From Pseudomonas saponiphila (GTDB lineage: Bacteria > Pseudomonadota > Gammaproteobacteria > Pseudomonadales > Pseudomonadaceae): DNA of 64,000 bases. A program made the translations under genes and the position numbers. Positions 51,450 through 58,874 of this stretch are shown here, piece by piece; position 1 is the first letter of the stretch; every line of letters starts with the position of its first letter. The DNA lies in the NCBI RefSeq assembly GCF_900105185.1, contig NZ_FNTJ01000003.1, positions 124,001 to 188,000 of the forward strand. Direction: 5' to 3'. The notes beneath the pieces were generated by a model, which did not search any database, was not told the origin of the DNA, and saw only the letters and a list, made by a program, of their open reading frames with translations.

Positions 51450-52105
51450 GCTGGCTTCGTCGTGTGATGGGGTTCGAAGCCCCGCCTAAGGCAGCAACCC
51501 CCGATCTGGAGACCCGAGCGCTGGGCCTCGCCAATGGCAAGCGCGTATCCATCGATCCTGATCTGGATAAAACCGTCTCGCCGCATCTCTGCCAGCCCGC
51601 GTTCTCCGGCGTCCAGTGCGTCTGGTCGTCTGGCGAGATCGAGCTGGGCCATGGGCACTTCCTGCATCGCTTCTACCTCGATGACGACGAGACCTGGATT
51701 CAGGTCCACACCTCCGGTGGCCTTGATGGATCGGTCGAGGAAGTGACCCTTTTCAGCTACGTGAGCGCTGATGTGGTCAATTCACAGTCCGAGCTCGCGC
51801 GCCTGGCTGGACCGGATAGCCCCATTGGGCTGCCGCAGTATTCCTACTGCGATCGCCAGTTCGAACGGGTATGGGGCACCGAGGAAGGCCAGACCGAGCT
51901 GGTCGCCTACCAAGAGAAAGTCACCAGTCCTGACCAGCGCTACGGGATCAAGCATCACGCGATGCTCTATGCGCGGGACACCGAACTTCATTCACGCAGA
52001 GAGTTCTTGCTGTTCTCTGCTGAAGAAGACGAAGAGGGCACCGTTACGCTGACCACATCGGTTGGCGTCAGCCTCTTCCAATCCGACCTCACGGTCTCTT
52101 ACTGA
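51446..52105 (+). CDS. yjfK: DUF2491 (YjfK-like) protein
   Basis: The 219-residue soluble protein matches YjfK: SWLRRVMGFEAPPKAATPDL at the N-terminus and a beta-rich body (ETWIQVHTSGGLDGSVEEVT, then LFSYVSADVVNSQSELARLA). Function is unknown, and the gene is always found beside yjfI, yjfJ and yjfL. The ATG overlaps the channel stop (ATGA), so translation is coupled. It has no signal peptide. Confidence 0.87.
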   Translation: MSWLRRVMGFEAPPKAATPDLETRALGLANGKRVSIDPDLDKTVSPHLCQPAFSGVQCVWSSGEIELGHGHFLHRFYLDDDETWIQVHTSGGLDGSVEEVTLFSYVSADVVNSQSELARLAGPDSPIGLPQYSYCDRQFERVWGTEEGQTELVAYQEKVTSPDQRYGIKHHAMLYARDTELHSRREFLLFSAEEDEEGTVTLTTSVGVSLFQSDLTVSY

Positions 52106-52116
52106 AAGGAACTCCT

Positions 52117-52545
52117 ATGCTTGAAGCTCTTCAACTGTCCCTGGCCCCTTCGGCTTTGGTTGGCTTCCTGGTCTACATGATCGGAGCGATCGCCCTCCTG
52201 GCCGCGTTCAAGGTGGTCTACACCCGCATTACTCCGCACCGTGAGTATGAGCTGATCCGATCTGGGAATGTGGCTGCGGCAATCGCGTTGAGCGGCGCAA
52301 TCATCGGTTTCGCCCTGCCCACCAGCAACATCATCGCCAACTCGGTCAGCCTGCTCGATTTCGTTGTATGGTCGTTCATCGCTGGTGCGGTGCAGCTTGC
52401 CGCCTTCTACGTGGTGAGCCGTGTAATCAAAGACCTGCCGGAACGTATCAAGAACAACGATTTGGCGGCGGCGATTTACGTGGCTGCGGTGTCGATCTCC
52501 ATCGGGATGCTCAACGCTGCCTGCATGACCCCATCGGCCGCGTAA
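52117..52545 (+). CDS. yjfL: DUF350 (YjfL-like) membrane protein
   Basis: The 142-residue protein has four membrane segments (LVGFLVYMIGAIALLAAFKV, then NVAAAIALSGAIIGFALPT and WSFIAGAVQLAAFYVV and IYVAAVSISIGMLNAACM). The pattern and the sequence match DUF350, a family repeated in pairs in longer relatives. It starts 11 bp after the DUF2491 gene. In E. coli the counterpart is yjfL. Likely an inner-membrane component of the stress module. Confidence 0.9.
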   Translation: MLEALQLSLAPSALVGFLVYMIGAIALLAAFKVVYTRITPHREYELIRSGNVAAAIALSGAIIGFALPTSNIIANSVSLLDFVVWSFIAGAVQLAAFYVVSRVIKDLPERIKNNDLAAAIYVAAVSISIGMLNAACMTPSAA

Positions 52546-52566
52546 CTGACAGGGAAGGTGAGCCTT

Positions 52567-53352
52567 ATGAAACGAAGTTCACAGTTGAAGCTGGGCATGG
52601 TCACGGCCATCCCGCTGGTGCTGTCTGCATGCTCTCAGCCCAATGAGCCGGCCGAGAAGATGATCAGCGGCAGTGTGAAAAACTCCTACGACAGCGTTCA
52701 GCAGTGCGTCGACGACAAGTTGCCCGTCGATGTCTGCTCCGATGCGTACATGGCCGCACTGGCACAGCACAAGAAGATCGCGCCGGCCTACAAGGACGAA
52801 GAGTCCTGCGAAGCTGACTTTGTGCCGGACTACTGCGCTGTTACCTCCGAGGGGCTCTTCATGCCAAAGCTCGGCGGCTTCGAGATCGCTGCTCAATACA
52901 GCCTCCCCGAAAGCCAGGTAGCGGCAATGAATGGCGGCTCACTGGCAGGCGTTGCTGCTCCAGTGTCAGCAGCGGCGGCCGGCGTCGCGTCGAGTAACGA
53001 CGGCCTCCTGACCGGCCTCCTGCTCGGTCAGATGCTCGGCAATGGCTCAGCACGCTATTACAGCGAGCCGATCTACGTGCACCGTGACTCGCGCGGGGCA
53101 TTCAGCCGCTCAACGCTTTCCCGCCAGATCAGCGCCGGCAAATCGTTCGAGCGTTCTGTTCAGGTGACCTCTGGCCAACGCTACACGACCGCTTCGAAGC
53201 CAAGCATCACGAGCGCCCTGAAGCGTCCGACCGCAATCAGCAGCAAGCCCGTTACTGTGGCAAGCACAAGTAGCCGCGGCGGATTTGGTAGCCAAAGTGC
53301 CGCGCGCAGTGGATGGGGCATGAGCAGTGGCCGGTCGTCGTTCGGCGGCTAA
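52567..53352 (+). CDS. yjfM: DUF1190 (YjfM/YgiB-like) lipoprotein
   Basis: I use the ATG at 52567, with GGAAGGTGA upstream; a GTG at 52558 is an alternative. The 261-residue protein has a lipoprotein signal ending in LVLSACS (Cys22) and the DUF1190 core (YDSVQQCVDDKLPVDVCSDA, then CEADFVPDYCAVTSEGLFMP), with paired cysteines. The C-terminus is serine/glycine-rich and low in complexity (SQSAARSGWGMSSGRSSFGG). It should sit in the periplasm on a membrane. It is 10 bp ahead of the ATP-grasp gene, the same order as yjfM-yjfC and ygiB-ygiC. Confidence 0.87.
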   Translation: MKRSSQLKLGMVTAIPLVLSACSQPNEPAEKMISGSVKNSYDSVQQCVDDKLPVDVCSDAYMAALAQHKKIAPAYKDEESCEADFVPDYCAVTSEGLFMPKLGGFEIAAQYSLPESQVAAMNGGSLAGVAAPVSAAAAGVASSNDGLLTGLLLGQMLGNGSARYYSEPIYVHRDSRGAFSRSTLSRQISAGKSFERSVQVTSGQRYTTASKPSITSALKRPTAISSKPVTVASTSSRGGFGSQSAARSGWGMSSGRSSFGG

Positions 53353-53362
53353 GGGGAGCTAG

Positions 53363-54520
53363 ATGAAGCGGATTCAGTTTCAAGAGCGTCAAGGGTGGCA
53401 GGCAAAAGCAGAAGCAATGGGCTTCCGCTTCCACACGATCGGCGGTGAGCGCTACTGGGATGAGCGGAACTACTACCAGTTCACTCTCAACCAGGTCGAG
53501 AAAGACCTCGAAGAGCCCACCAAAGAGATCCATGAGATGTGCATGGATCTGGTCGGTCGCGTTGTCGAAAGCGAGAGCATGCTGAGTTTGCTGGCCATCC
53601 CACAGGCGTACTGGGATCTGGTCCGAACTTCGTGGAAAGAAGGGCACCCGCACCTGTATGGCCGGATGGATCTGGCCTATACGGGGGCAGGGCCTGCCAA
53701 ACTGCTCGAACTCAATTACGACACCCCGACCAGCCTGTACGAGGGCGGGGCGTTTCAGTGGCTCTGGCTGGAGGACTGCATCGCTCAAGGGCTCCTGCCT
53801 CAGAGCGCAGACCAGTTCAACTCGATCCACGAAAAGCTTGTCCAAGCCATGCAGGAGCTTGGGGTGACCTCTCCGTTCTACTTTGCTTCGGTCAAGGGAA
53901 GCGAAGAGGACAAAGGCACCACAGACTACCTGCGCGACATCGCCAGCCAGGTCGGCATTGAAACTCGACACATCGACATCGAGGACATCGGGCTATCAGC
54001 GGCGGGCCGCTTCACAGACCTGGAAAACCGTTGGATTCCACACCTGTTCAAGCTCTACCCGTGGGAGTTCATGTTCCAGGAAGAGTTTGGGCCGGCAATC
54101 CCGACATCAGAAACTCAGTTCATTGAGCCTGCCTGGAAAGCGATTCTGTCGAACAAGGCTGTGCTGCCGTTGCTGTGGGAGTTCAACAAGGGGCATCCGA
54201 ACCTTCTCCCCACCTTCTTCGACCGGGAGCCGGGACGGAGTGTGCCGGCGGGATGGGTGCGCAAACCCTTCTTCTCTCGGGAAGGCTCTAACATCGAGCT
54301 GCGTACCCAGAGTGGCGATCATGTCAAAGAGGACGGTCCATACACTGATTCGCCCTACATCATGCAGGAGTTCAGTCCGCTTCCGCAGTTCGGTGATTCG
54401 TACACCCTCATCGGGTCGTGGGTCGTCGGCGATCAGCCGGCCGGCATAGGCATCCGTGAGGATGACAGCCTGATCACCAAGGATTCATCCAGGTTCGTCC
54501 CTCACATCATCCTGGACTGA
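53363..54520 (+). CDS. yjfC: Glutathionylspermidine-synthase-like ATP-grasp protein (YjfC/YgiC-like)
   Basis: The 385-residue protein closely matches YgiC and YjfC along its length. Blocks include ERQGWQAKAEAMGFRFHTIG, LELNYDTPTSLYEGGAFQWL, HLFKLYPWEFMFQEEF and SREGSNIELRT, ending PAGIGIREDDSLITKDSSRF. It has the ATP-grasp fold of glutathionylspermidine synthase without the amidase half. It may join a polyamine or peptide to a carboxylate. A polyamine-binding protein gene lies 2.4 kb downstream. The start lies 10 bp after yjfM. Confidence 0.9.
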   Translation: MKRIQFQERQGWQAKAEAMGFRFHTIGGERYWDERNYYQFTLNQVEKDLEEPTKEIHEMCMDLVGRVVESESMLSLLAIPQAYWDLVRTSWKEGHPHLYGRMDLAYTGAGPAKLLELNYDTPTSLYEGGAFQWLWLEDCIAQGLLPQSADQFNSIHEKLVQAMQELGVTSPFYFASVKGSEEDKGTTDYLRDIASQVGIETRHIDIEDIGLSAAGRFTDLENRWIPHLFKLYPWEFMFQEEFGPAIPTSETQFIEPAWKAILSNKAVLPLLWEFNKGHPNLLPTFFDREPGRSVPAGWVRKPFFSREGSNIELRTQSGDHVKEDGPYTDSPYIMQEFSPLPQFGDSYTLIGSWVVGDQPAGIGIREDDSLITKDSSRFVPHIILD

Positions 54521-54533
54521 CCCCGCTGTCCAT

Positions 54534-54568
54534 GGCTGCGCTGCAAGGAATGTTGCAATCGCGCAGCC
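54534..54568 (+). terminator. Long hairpin after the ATP-grasp gene
   Basis: GGCTGCGC pairs with GCGCAGCC, with the inner arms TGCAA and TTGCA extending the stem. It has no T-run, but its position directly after the last gene of the module suggests a terminator or a 3' RNA-stabilising structure. Confidence 0.5.
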
Positions 54569-54615
54569 AACATAGGGCATGATTGCCCAATGTGAAATGG
54601 ACTTCCGAGGGTCTA

Positions 54616-55692
54616 ATGATTCGACGCATAGCTTCTCGGCTGGCGCTGGCCGCCAGCCTCATAGGCGCTTCGCACGGCGCATCTGCGCTGGATTTCTCCA
54701 TCCCGCAGCACGACACCACCGAGCAATTCCATTGGGTGACGCATGACCTTGGGCTGCCCAGGATCTATGCGTCTGGGCTGATCGAGGCGGGCGATGCCGA
54801 GCGCCTCGCGGCCTTCCTCAAGGATACCGGTACCGACTCAGGCATTGTCCTCTTTAGCTCACCAGGCGGCTCCCTCCAAGAGGGCGTTTTGCTCGGGGAG
54901 ACCATCAGAAAGCATGGCCTTTCAACGGGCATAGCTCAGTTCGACAACGGGGCAATGAGAAAGGCCGGGCAATGTGCAAGCGCTTGTGCCTATGCCTTTG
55001 TCGGAGGGATTCACCGGTATTACGAGGCCGGGGATCAGCAACTTGGTGTGCACCAGTTCTATGCATCCGGCCCAGATGCCATCTCCAGCAGTGAGACGCA
55101 GAAGATAAGTGGCCTCCTGGTCGCCTACTTGAAAGGCATGGGGGTAGATCCTCTGGCCTTCACCGTTTCGGCTAGTGCTGGTCCTGATGGGATGTTCTGG
55201 CTAACCACCGAACAAGCCATCGAGCTCCAGATCGCCACGAATGGGCTGAGTAGCGCTGTCGCAGAACTCAAGCAGGCTCAAGGAGCGACGTATCTCTCGG
55301 TCGAACAAGACAATGGCGGTCCACTCGGCCGTTTCCTGTTCTTCTGCGGATCGCAGCAGCAGGTAATGCTTGTCGGGGGCTTCGTCAGTACGCCTGAAGA
55401 CACAGCCAATAAGCATGAATGGGCAACCTGGTCGGCGCTGAAGGTCGGCACCAAGACTATCTACCCCGTTCGCAAAGCCGATGATCCCCAAAGCATCAAT
55501 CAAGCGGGATCTATGGTGTCCGCGGGCAGGACGCTGAGTCGTAGCGACATCATCACTCTGCTGAAAGAGCGTTCAGTTGGGTTTGTCTTTGGCGCAGATG
55601 GGATGCTTGCTTACGGGACAACTGCTGACCTGTCCCCAGTAATCTCAAAGGTTGAGGCCTTCGTGACTAACTGCACGGCTCCGGCCAGGTAG
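54616..55692 (+). CDS. Periplasmic ClpP/crotonase-fold protein, 358 aa
   Basis: I use the ATG at 54616, behind GAGGGTCTA. A signal peptide (IASRLALAASLIGASHGASA) precedes a domain with GIVLFSSPGGSLQEGVLLGE and GQCASACAYAFVGG. These are the oxyanion and nucleophile regions of the SDH/ClpP-like fold (COG3904), with the serine in ASAC as the likely nucleophile. A second, less defined domain follows (QGATYLSVEQDNGGPLGRFL). It is 95 bp after the ATP-grasp gene. Secreted members are thought to be peptidases. Confidence 0.78.
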   Translation: MIRRIASRLALAASLIGASHGASALDFSIPQHDTTEQFHWVTHDLGLPRIYASGLIEAGDAERLAAFLKDTGTDSGIVLFSSPGGSLQEGVLLGETIRKHGLSTGIAQFDNGAMRKAGQCASACAYAFVGGIHRYYEAGDQQLGVHQFYASGPDAISSSETQKISGLLVAYLKGMGVDPLAFTVSASAGPDGMFWLTTEQAIELQIATNGLSSAVAELKQAQGATYLSVEQDNGGPLGRFLFFCGSQQQVMLVGGFVSTPEDTANKHEWATWSALKVGTKTIYPVRKADDPQSINQAGSMVSAGRTLSRSDIITLLKERSVGFVFGADGMLAYGTTADLSPVISKVEAFVTNCTAPAR

Positions 55693-55736
55693 GAGCCGTG
55701 CATTGGATGACGGCCCGGAGCATCATCCAATAGGGT

Positions 55737-56381
55737 CTATGCCTTAATGGGGGCGGCGCTGATCCTGATTAGGCGTGCGAGGTCTTTGCATTCAGGGTCG
55801 TCTTCGGCCGAGATGCACGCATGCCGCATGGCCATGTCAGAAACGCCACCCCAGCACAGCTTGAAACCAGCTCGCTCAGCGAGCATCTTCAAGAACTCTC
55901 GCTGGGTACGACCATTACCCTCGCGGAAGGCGTGGATGATGTTGATCTGCCCCAGGACACGCCCGGCCTCTGAAGCAAATGCATGCAGGTCGCCGGCGAG
56001 ATCAGCAAAGCACGAAGTCTTCAGGATCTGTTCCTGCACTGAACGAAAGGCATCAGGGATTCTGGAGTGTGGAAGGAAGCGGGTCTGATTCTTGCCGATA
56101 TCCACTACTCGGATTTTTCCGGCCCACGGGTACACGTCCTGGAAAATCCATTGGTGGATAGCGCAGAGGTGATCGAGGTCGAAACTTCCGGGGATCGGCG
56201 CTTCTTGCAGCTCTAACATGCGAGCCATGGCAAGGTCAGCCTCGAAAGCTGACAGCGATTGGGTGTCGGTGAAACCACCAAGATTGGTCAGGACGCCATT
56301 GTCTTGAACGTATGGATCGTCTTCTGCGGAGTAGCCGGCGAGGTAGTAGTGGAGGTCGCTAGGGGCGGGAAGGGTGGTCAT
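55737..56381 (-). CDS. Fic-family AMP-transferase toxin
   Basis: The 214-residue protein carries the Fic motif HAFREGNGRTQR at residues 150-161 (consensus HxFx(D/E)GNGRxxR; the usual proline after the histidine is alanine here). The flap region DIGKNQTRFLPH and the N-terminal FDLDHLCAIHQWIFQDVYPW are typical of VbhT-like Fic proteins. It would transfer AMP to a target such as a topoisomerase. The ATG at 56381 overlaps the stop of the small antitoxin gene by 4 bp. Confidence 0.9.
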   Translation of the reverse strand: MTTLPAPSDLHYYLAGYSAEDDPYVQDNGVLTNLGGFTDTQSLSAFEADLAMARMLELQEAPIPGSFDLDHLCAIHQWIFQDVYPWAGKIRVVDIGKNQTRFLPHSRIPDAFRSVQEQILKTSCFADLAGDLHAFASEAGRVLGQINIIHAFREGNGRTQREFLKMLAERAGFKLCWGGVSDMAMRHACISAEDDPECKDLARLIRISAAPIKA

Positions 56382-56569
56382 TTACATCCGTAGAAGGAAC
56401 GGGCCATCGCTACCAGTTGAGCCGGCGTGATCTTGCCATCCCGGTAGTCGGACAGTTTCCCAGCCAAAAATGGGCTAGGGCGGGCGTTTTCCAGGTTGCT
56501 CGTTGCGAGAACATGGTCGACGTTCGCTTGTCGGACTGTTTGATGCGGGGTGCAAGCAATCATCATCAC
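56378..56569 (-). CDS. VbhA-type Fic antitoxin
   Basis: This 63-residue protein lies just upstream of the fic gene and overlaps it. It contains the inhibitory motif (S/T)xxxE(G/N) as T-S-N-L-E-N at residues 23-28, within a helix, and then the VbhA-family stretch FLAGKLSDYRDGKITPAQLV. Such proteins block ATP binding by Fic. Three consecutive ATG codons make the exact start uncertain. No strong ribosome-binding site is seen. Confidence 0.82.
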   Translation of the reverse strand: MMMIACTPHQTVRQANVDHVLATSNLENARPSPFLAGKLSDYRDGKITPAQLVAMARSFYGCK

Positions 56570-56881
56570 GAAACCTAGTTAGCGGTGGCTAAGGCCAATG
56601 TAGTCAGCGAGAGCCGGCATTTCAAGCTCTTACTGATAGCCGGCGCTAATCCACTGCGGCTACATCCCCACTGTAACGGCCCCGATTCGATTCGCTGCGG
56701 GCTGAAGCCGATCACCAGCTGATGGTTGCACAAGTCAGAACGGGGCGTCCTGGGAAATCGATGTTTCATGAGGGCACTTTGGCGTGCTGGCGCTGGGCGA
56801 GGGTGCTATCACAGGTCGTCGCTCGGATTAGGAAGTTCCGAGTCCTATAAGCCGGTGATCACGCATTTAGCGGAGTGACTG
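56570..56881. other. Divergent promoter region, 312 bp
   Basis: The gap between the antitoxin and the polyamine-binding gene should hold both promoters. On the minus strand GGGGCCGTTACAGTG (56669-56683) is a partial copy of the recurrent element. On the plus strand GCGGAGTGACTG forms the ribosome-binding site for 56882. No further gene is recognised. Confidence 0.45.
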
Positions 56882-58024
56882 ATGCAACTCACACGAATTT
56901 TCGGAATTGTGGCGGGGTGTTGTTTAGCGGTGGCCCAGGCCGCGCAGGCGGGTACACCGCCTTCGACTGGGGTTCCTGTTCTCAATGTCGCCAACTGGAA
57001 CGACTACATAGACAAGGACACCATTGCTGCGTTTGAGGCAAAGCATGGCGTTGCCGTTCATTACGAGACGTACGTAGAGCATGGTGAGCTCATGGATGCC
57101 ATCGACTCGAACCAGTTCGACGTTGTTGTCCCTGACTCGGTGACGCTTGGAAGCCTGATCTCGGCGGGCAAAGTGCAGCCGTTCGATACATCCAGCATGC
57201 AGGGATTCAAGGATGTACAGGCGATCCTGTCGGCCCGGATGCGTGCGAAGGATGCAAGCGGGCAGCACGCAGTCCCTTACATGTGGGGCCGTATTGGCGT
57301 TGCCGTTTACGCGCCCAAGGTGCGAGAAGCCCTTGGCGTTGAGGATATTCCCAACAGCCTCGATGTCGTCTTCTCACCGGAGAACATGCCCCGCCTGGCT
57401 CAGTGCGGAATCACGGTGATCGACAGTCACCTCGACGTTTTTGCGATGCTGATGCACTACAAGGGTCGCACCCTGGATCATGTCTCGGAGCGGAAGGTTC
57501 GTGAGTTTGGGACCTGGCTGAACGACCTCGCACCCTATGTCAGCAAGGTGGATGCATCGGACTACCTGGAGGACCTGCCGGCTGGCCGGAACTGCGTTTC
57601 GCTGGTATGGGAGGGTGACGGGCGAACCATGGCGAAGGAAAGTGCGAACATTGAGTTCTTCCTGCCCGCTGAAGGCACTGCGCTGTACATCGATTCCATG
57701 GTGATCACTGCCAGCAGCAAGAACAAGGAGCTGGCCGAGAAGTTCATCGACTTCATGGCTACGCCTGACATCGCGAAGCGGAACGCTGAATATACGTCCT
57801 ACAACAGTCCGAGCATCACCGCGGCGCAGCAGCTGGAGACTGATGGCGTGATTGAGCCGCTGAGCATGACCGAGGTCCCGGTATTCCTACCGCCGACCAT
57901 TAAGCCGGCGCTTGAGGAAAACCTGATTCATCTTTGGACGGAGTTCAGCGAGCGGGTTAATAACTCTGAACCAGAATCGAAGACTGCAAGTGCAGAGAAG
58001 CCTGGGGTCGGTGAATCGTCGTAA
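56882..58024 (+). CDS. PotF/SpuD-like polyamine-binding periplasmic protein
   Basis: The 380-residue protein has a signal peptide (GIVAGCCLAVAQAAQA) and a periplasmic-binding fold. The polyamine family marks are VLNVANWNDYIDKDTIAAFE, VHYETYVEHGELMDAIDSNQ and VVPDSVTLGSLISAGKVQP. Spermidine- or putrescine-binding aspartate and tryptophan residues appear conserved (NWNDYI, WEGDG). No ABC-transporter genes follow, so it must work with a chromosomal transporter or as a sensor. A terminator lies at 58055. The nearby ATP-grasp gene of the glutathionylspermidine-synthase family makes a polyamine link plausible. Confidence 0.88.
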   Translation: MQLTRIFGIVAGCCLAVAQAAQAGTPPSTGVPVLNVANWNDYIDKDTIAAFEAKHGVAVHYETYVEHGELMDAIDSNQFDVVVPDSVTLGSLISAGKVQPFDTSSMQGFKDVQAILSARMRAKDASGQHAVPYMWGRIGVAVYAPKVREALGVEDIPNSLDVVFSPENMPRLAQCGITVIDSHLDVFAMLMHYKGRTLDHVSERKVREFGTWLNDLAPYVSKVDASDYLEDLPAGRNCVSLVWEGDGRTMAKESANIEFFLPAEGTALYIDSMVITASSKNKELAEKFIDFMATPDIAKRNAEYTSYNSPSITAAQQLETDGVIEPLSMTEVPVFLPPTIKPALEENLIHLWTEFSERVNNSEPESKTASAEKPGVGESS

Positions 58025-58054
58025 CCAAACGGCATGCTTATGTTGGGCTAATAG

Positions 58055-58078
58055 AAAGGGGCGCAATTGCGCCCCTTT
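58055..58078. terminator. Palindromic terminator
   Basis: AAAGGGGCGC pairs with GCGCCCCTTT around AATT, then TTTATAG. It follows the polyamine-binding gene by 30 bp. Confidence 0.8.
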
Positions 58079-58330
58079 ATAGTCATGGTTGTGAATGTGC
58101 CGTTTATCAGGATTGCTTCATGCGACGACCACGAATTGATACTTTAAGGATCAAGCTTAAGTCCAAGCGTCAATCCCTAGTGAAAGAATTTCTACTTCCC
58201 AAAAATAAAAGTCACAAGTAGGGGGTGGGCAATATATGCCTATCACTTCCGATTACCCTACTAATCGGAAGTATTAGGGCGAGGGTTCGGTAGTGTCCTT
58301 TTTAAACAGAAGCCTCGACTTTGTTCCAAG
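58079..58330. other. AT-rich gap with a strong inverted repeat
   Basis: This 252-bp stretch is richer in A and T than its neighbours and has no recognisable gene. ACTTCCGATTA (58245-58255) pairs perfectly with TAATCGGAAGT (58262-58272) around CCCTAC. It may be a terminator-like or mobile-element relic next to the lipoprotein and RHS genes. Confidence 0.4.
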
Positions 58331-58702
58331 CTAGTCGATTGAAACTTCTTCGACGGTAATCTTCCTGTGCCCATGGGCAGCAACACACAGATCAGAATTA
58401 TAGACGCCAACAAGCAATACGTCCTGATCGTGTCGGGATTTCGACTTCAGGTCCCATCTGGCCTTAATGCGGTCGTGCATTTCCTTCACTTCAGCATGAC
58501 GGACCTCAATCCCGGCTTTCGCCACTACTCGATTTACCTCATCGGCAATCGGGTCAATGCTCGGCACCTGTCCTACGAGCTTGGATGCCATAGAGCACTC
58601 CAGCAAAGACTGAACTTGGTTCCTTGCACTATCGGCAGCGCTGTTATCTGAACACCCCGAGGTCATTGCGACCATCACGCCTGCCATCATTGCCATTCTC
58701 AT
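58331..58702 (-). CDS. Small lipoprotein, 123 aa
   Basis: I use the ATG at 58702, behind GGGAGTTCGTCG. Longer starts at 58744 and 58888 are open but lack a signal. The N-terminus MRMAMMAGVMVAMTSGC is a lipoprotein signal, with Cys17 modified. The mature part is helical (SARNQVQSLLECSMASKLVG, then ADEVNRVVAKAGIEVRHAEV). No family is recognised. It is divergent from the RHS gene. Confidence 0.68.
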   Translation of the reverse strand: MRMAMMAGVMVAMTSGCSDNSAADSARNQVQSLLECSMASKLVGQVPSIDPIADEVNRVVAKAGIEVRHAEVKEMHDRIKARWDLKSKSRHDQDVLLVGVYNSDLCVAAHGHRKITVEEVSID

Positions 58703-58874
58703 CGACGAACTCCCGATCGCTTTGGTCTTGTTGGTTTTCCTCATCCTAGCTCTTCCCCTGGTGTGCGAATAGCTCATGCCAATCCGGGGCTTAGCTTTCG
58801 CGTGGGCGTTTTGGCTTGATGGTGTTCTGCATCCCGGTAATCTCTCGCCGACTTTATTGATGCAGGAAGCACTC

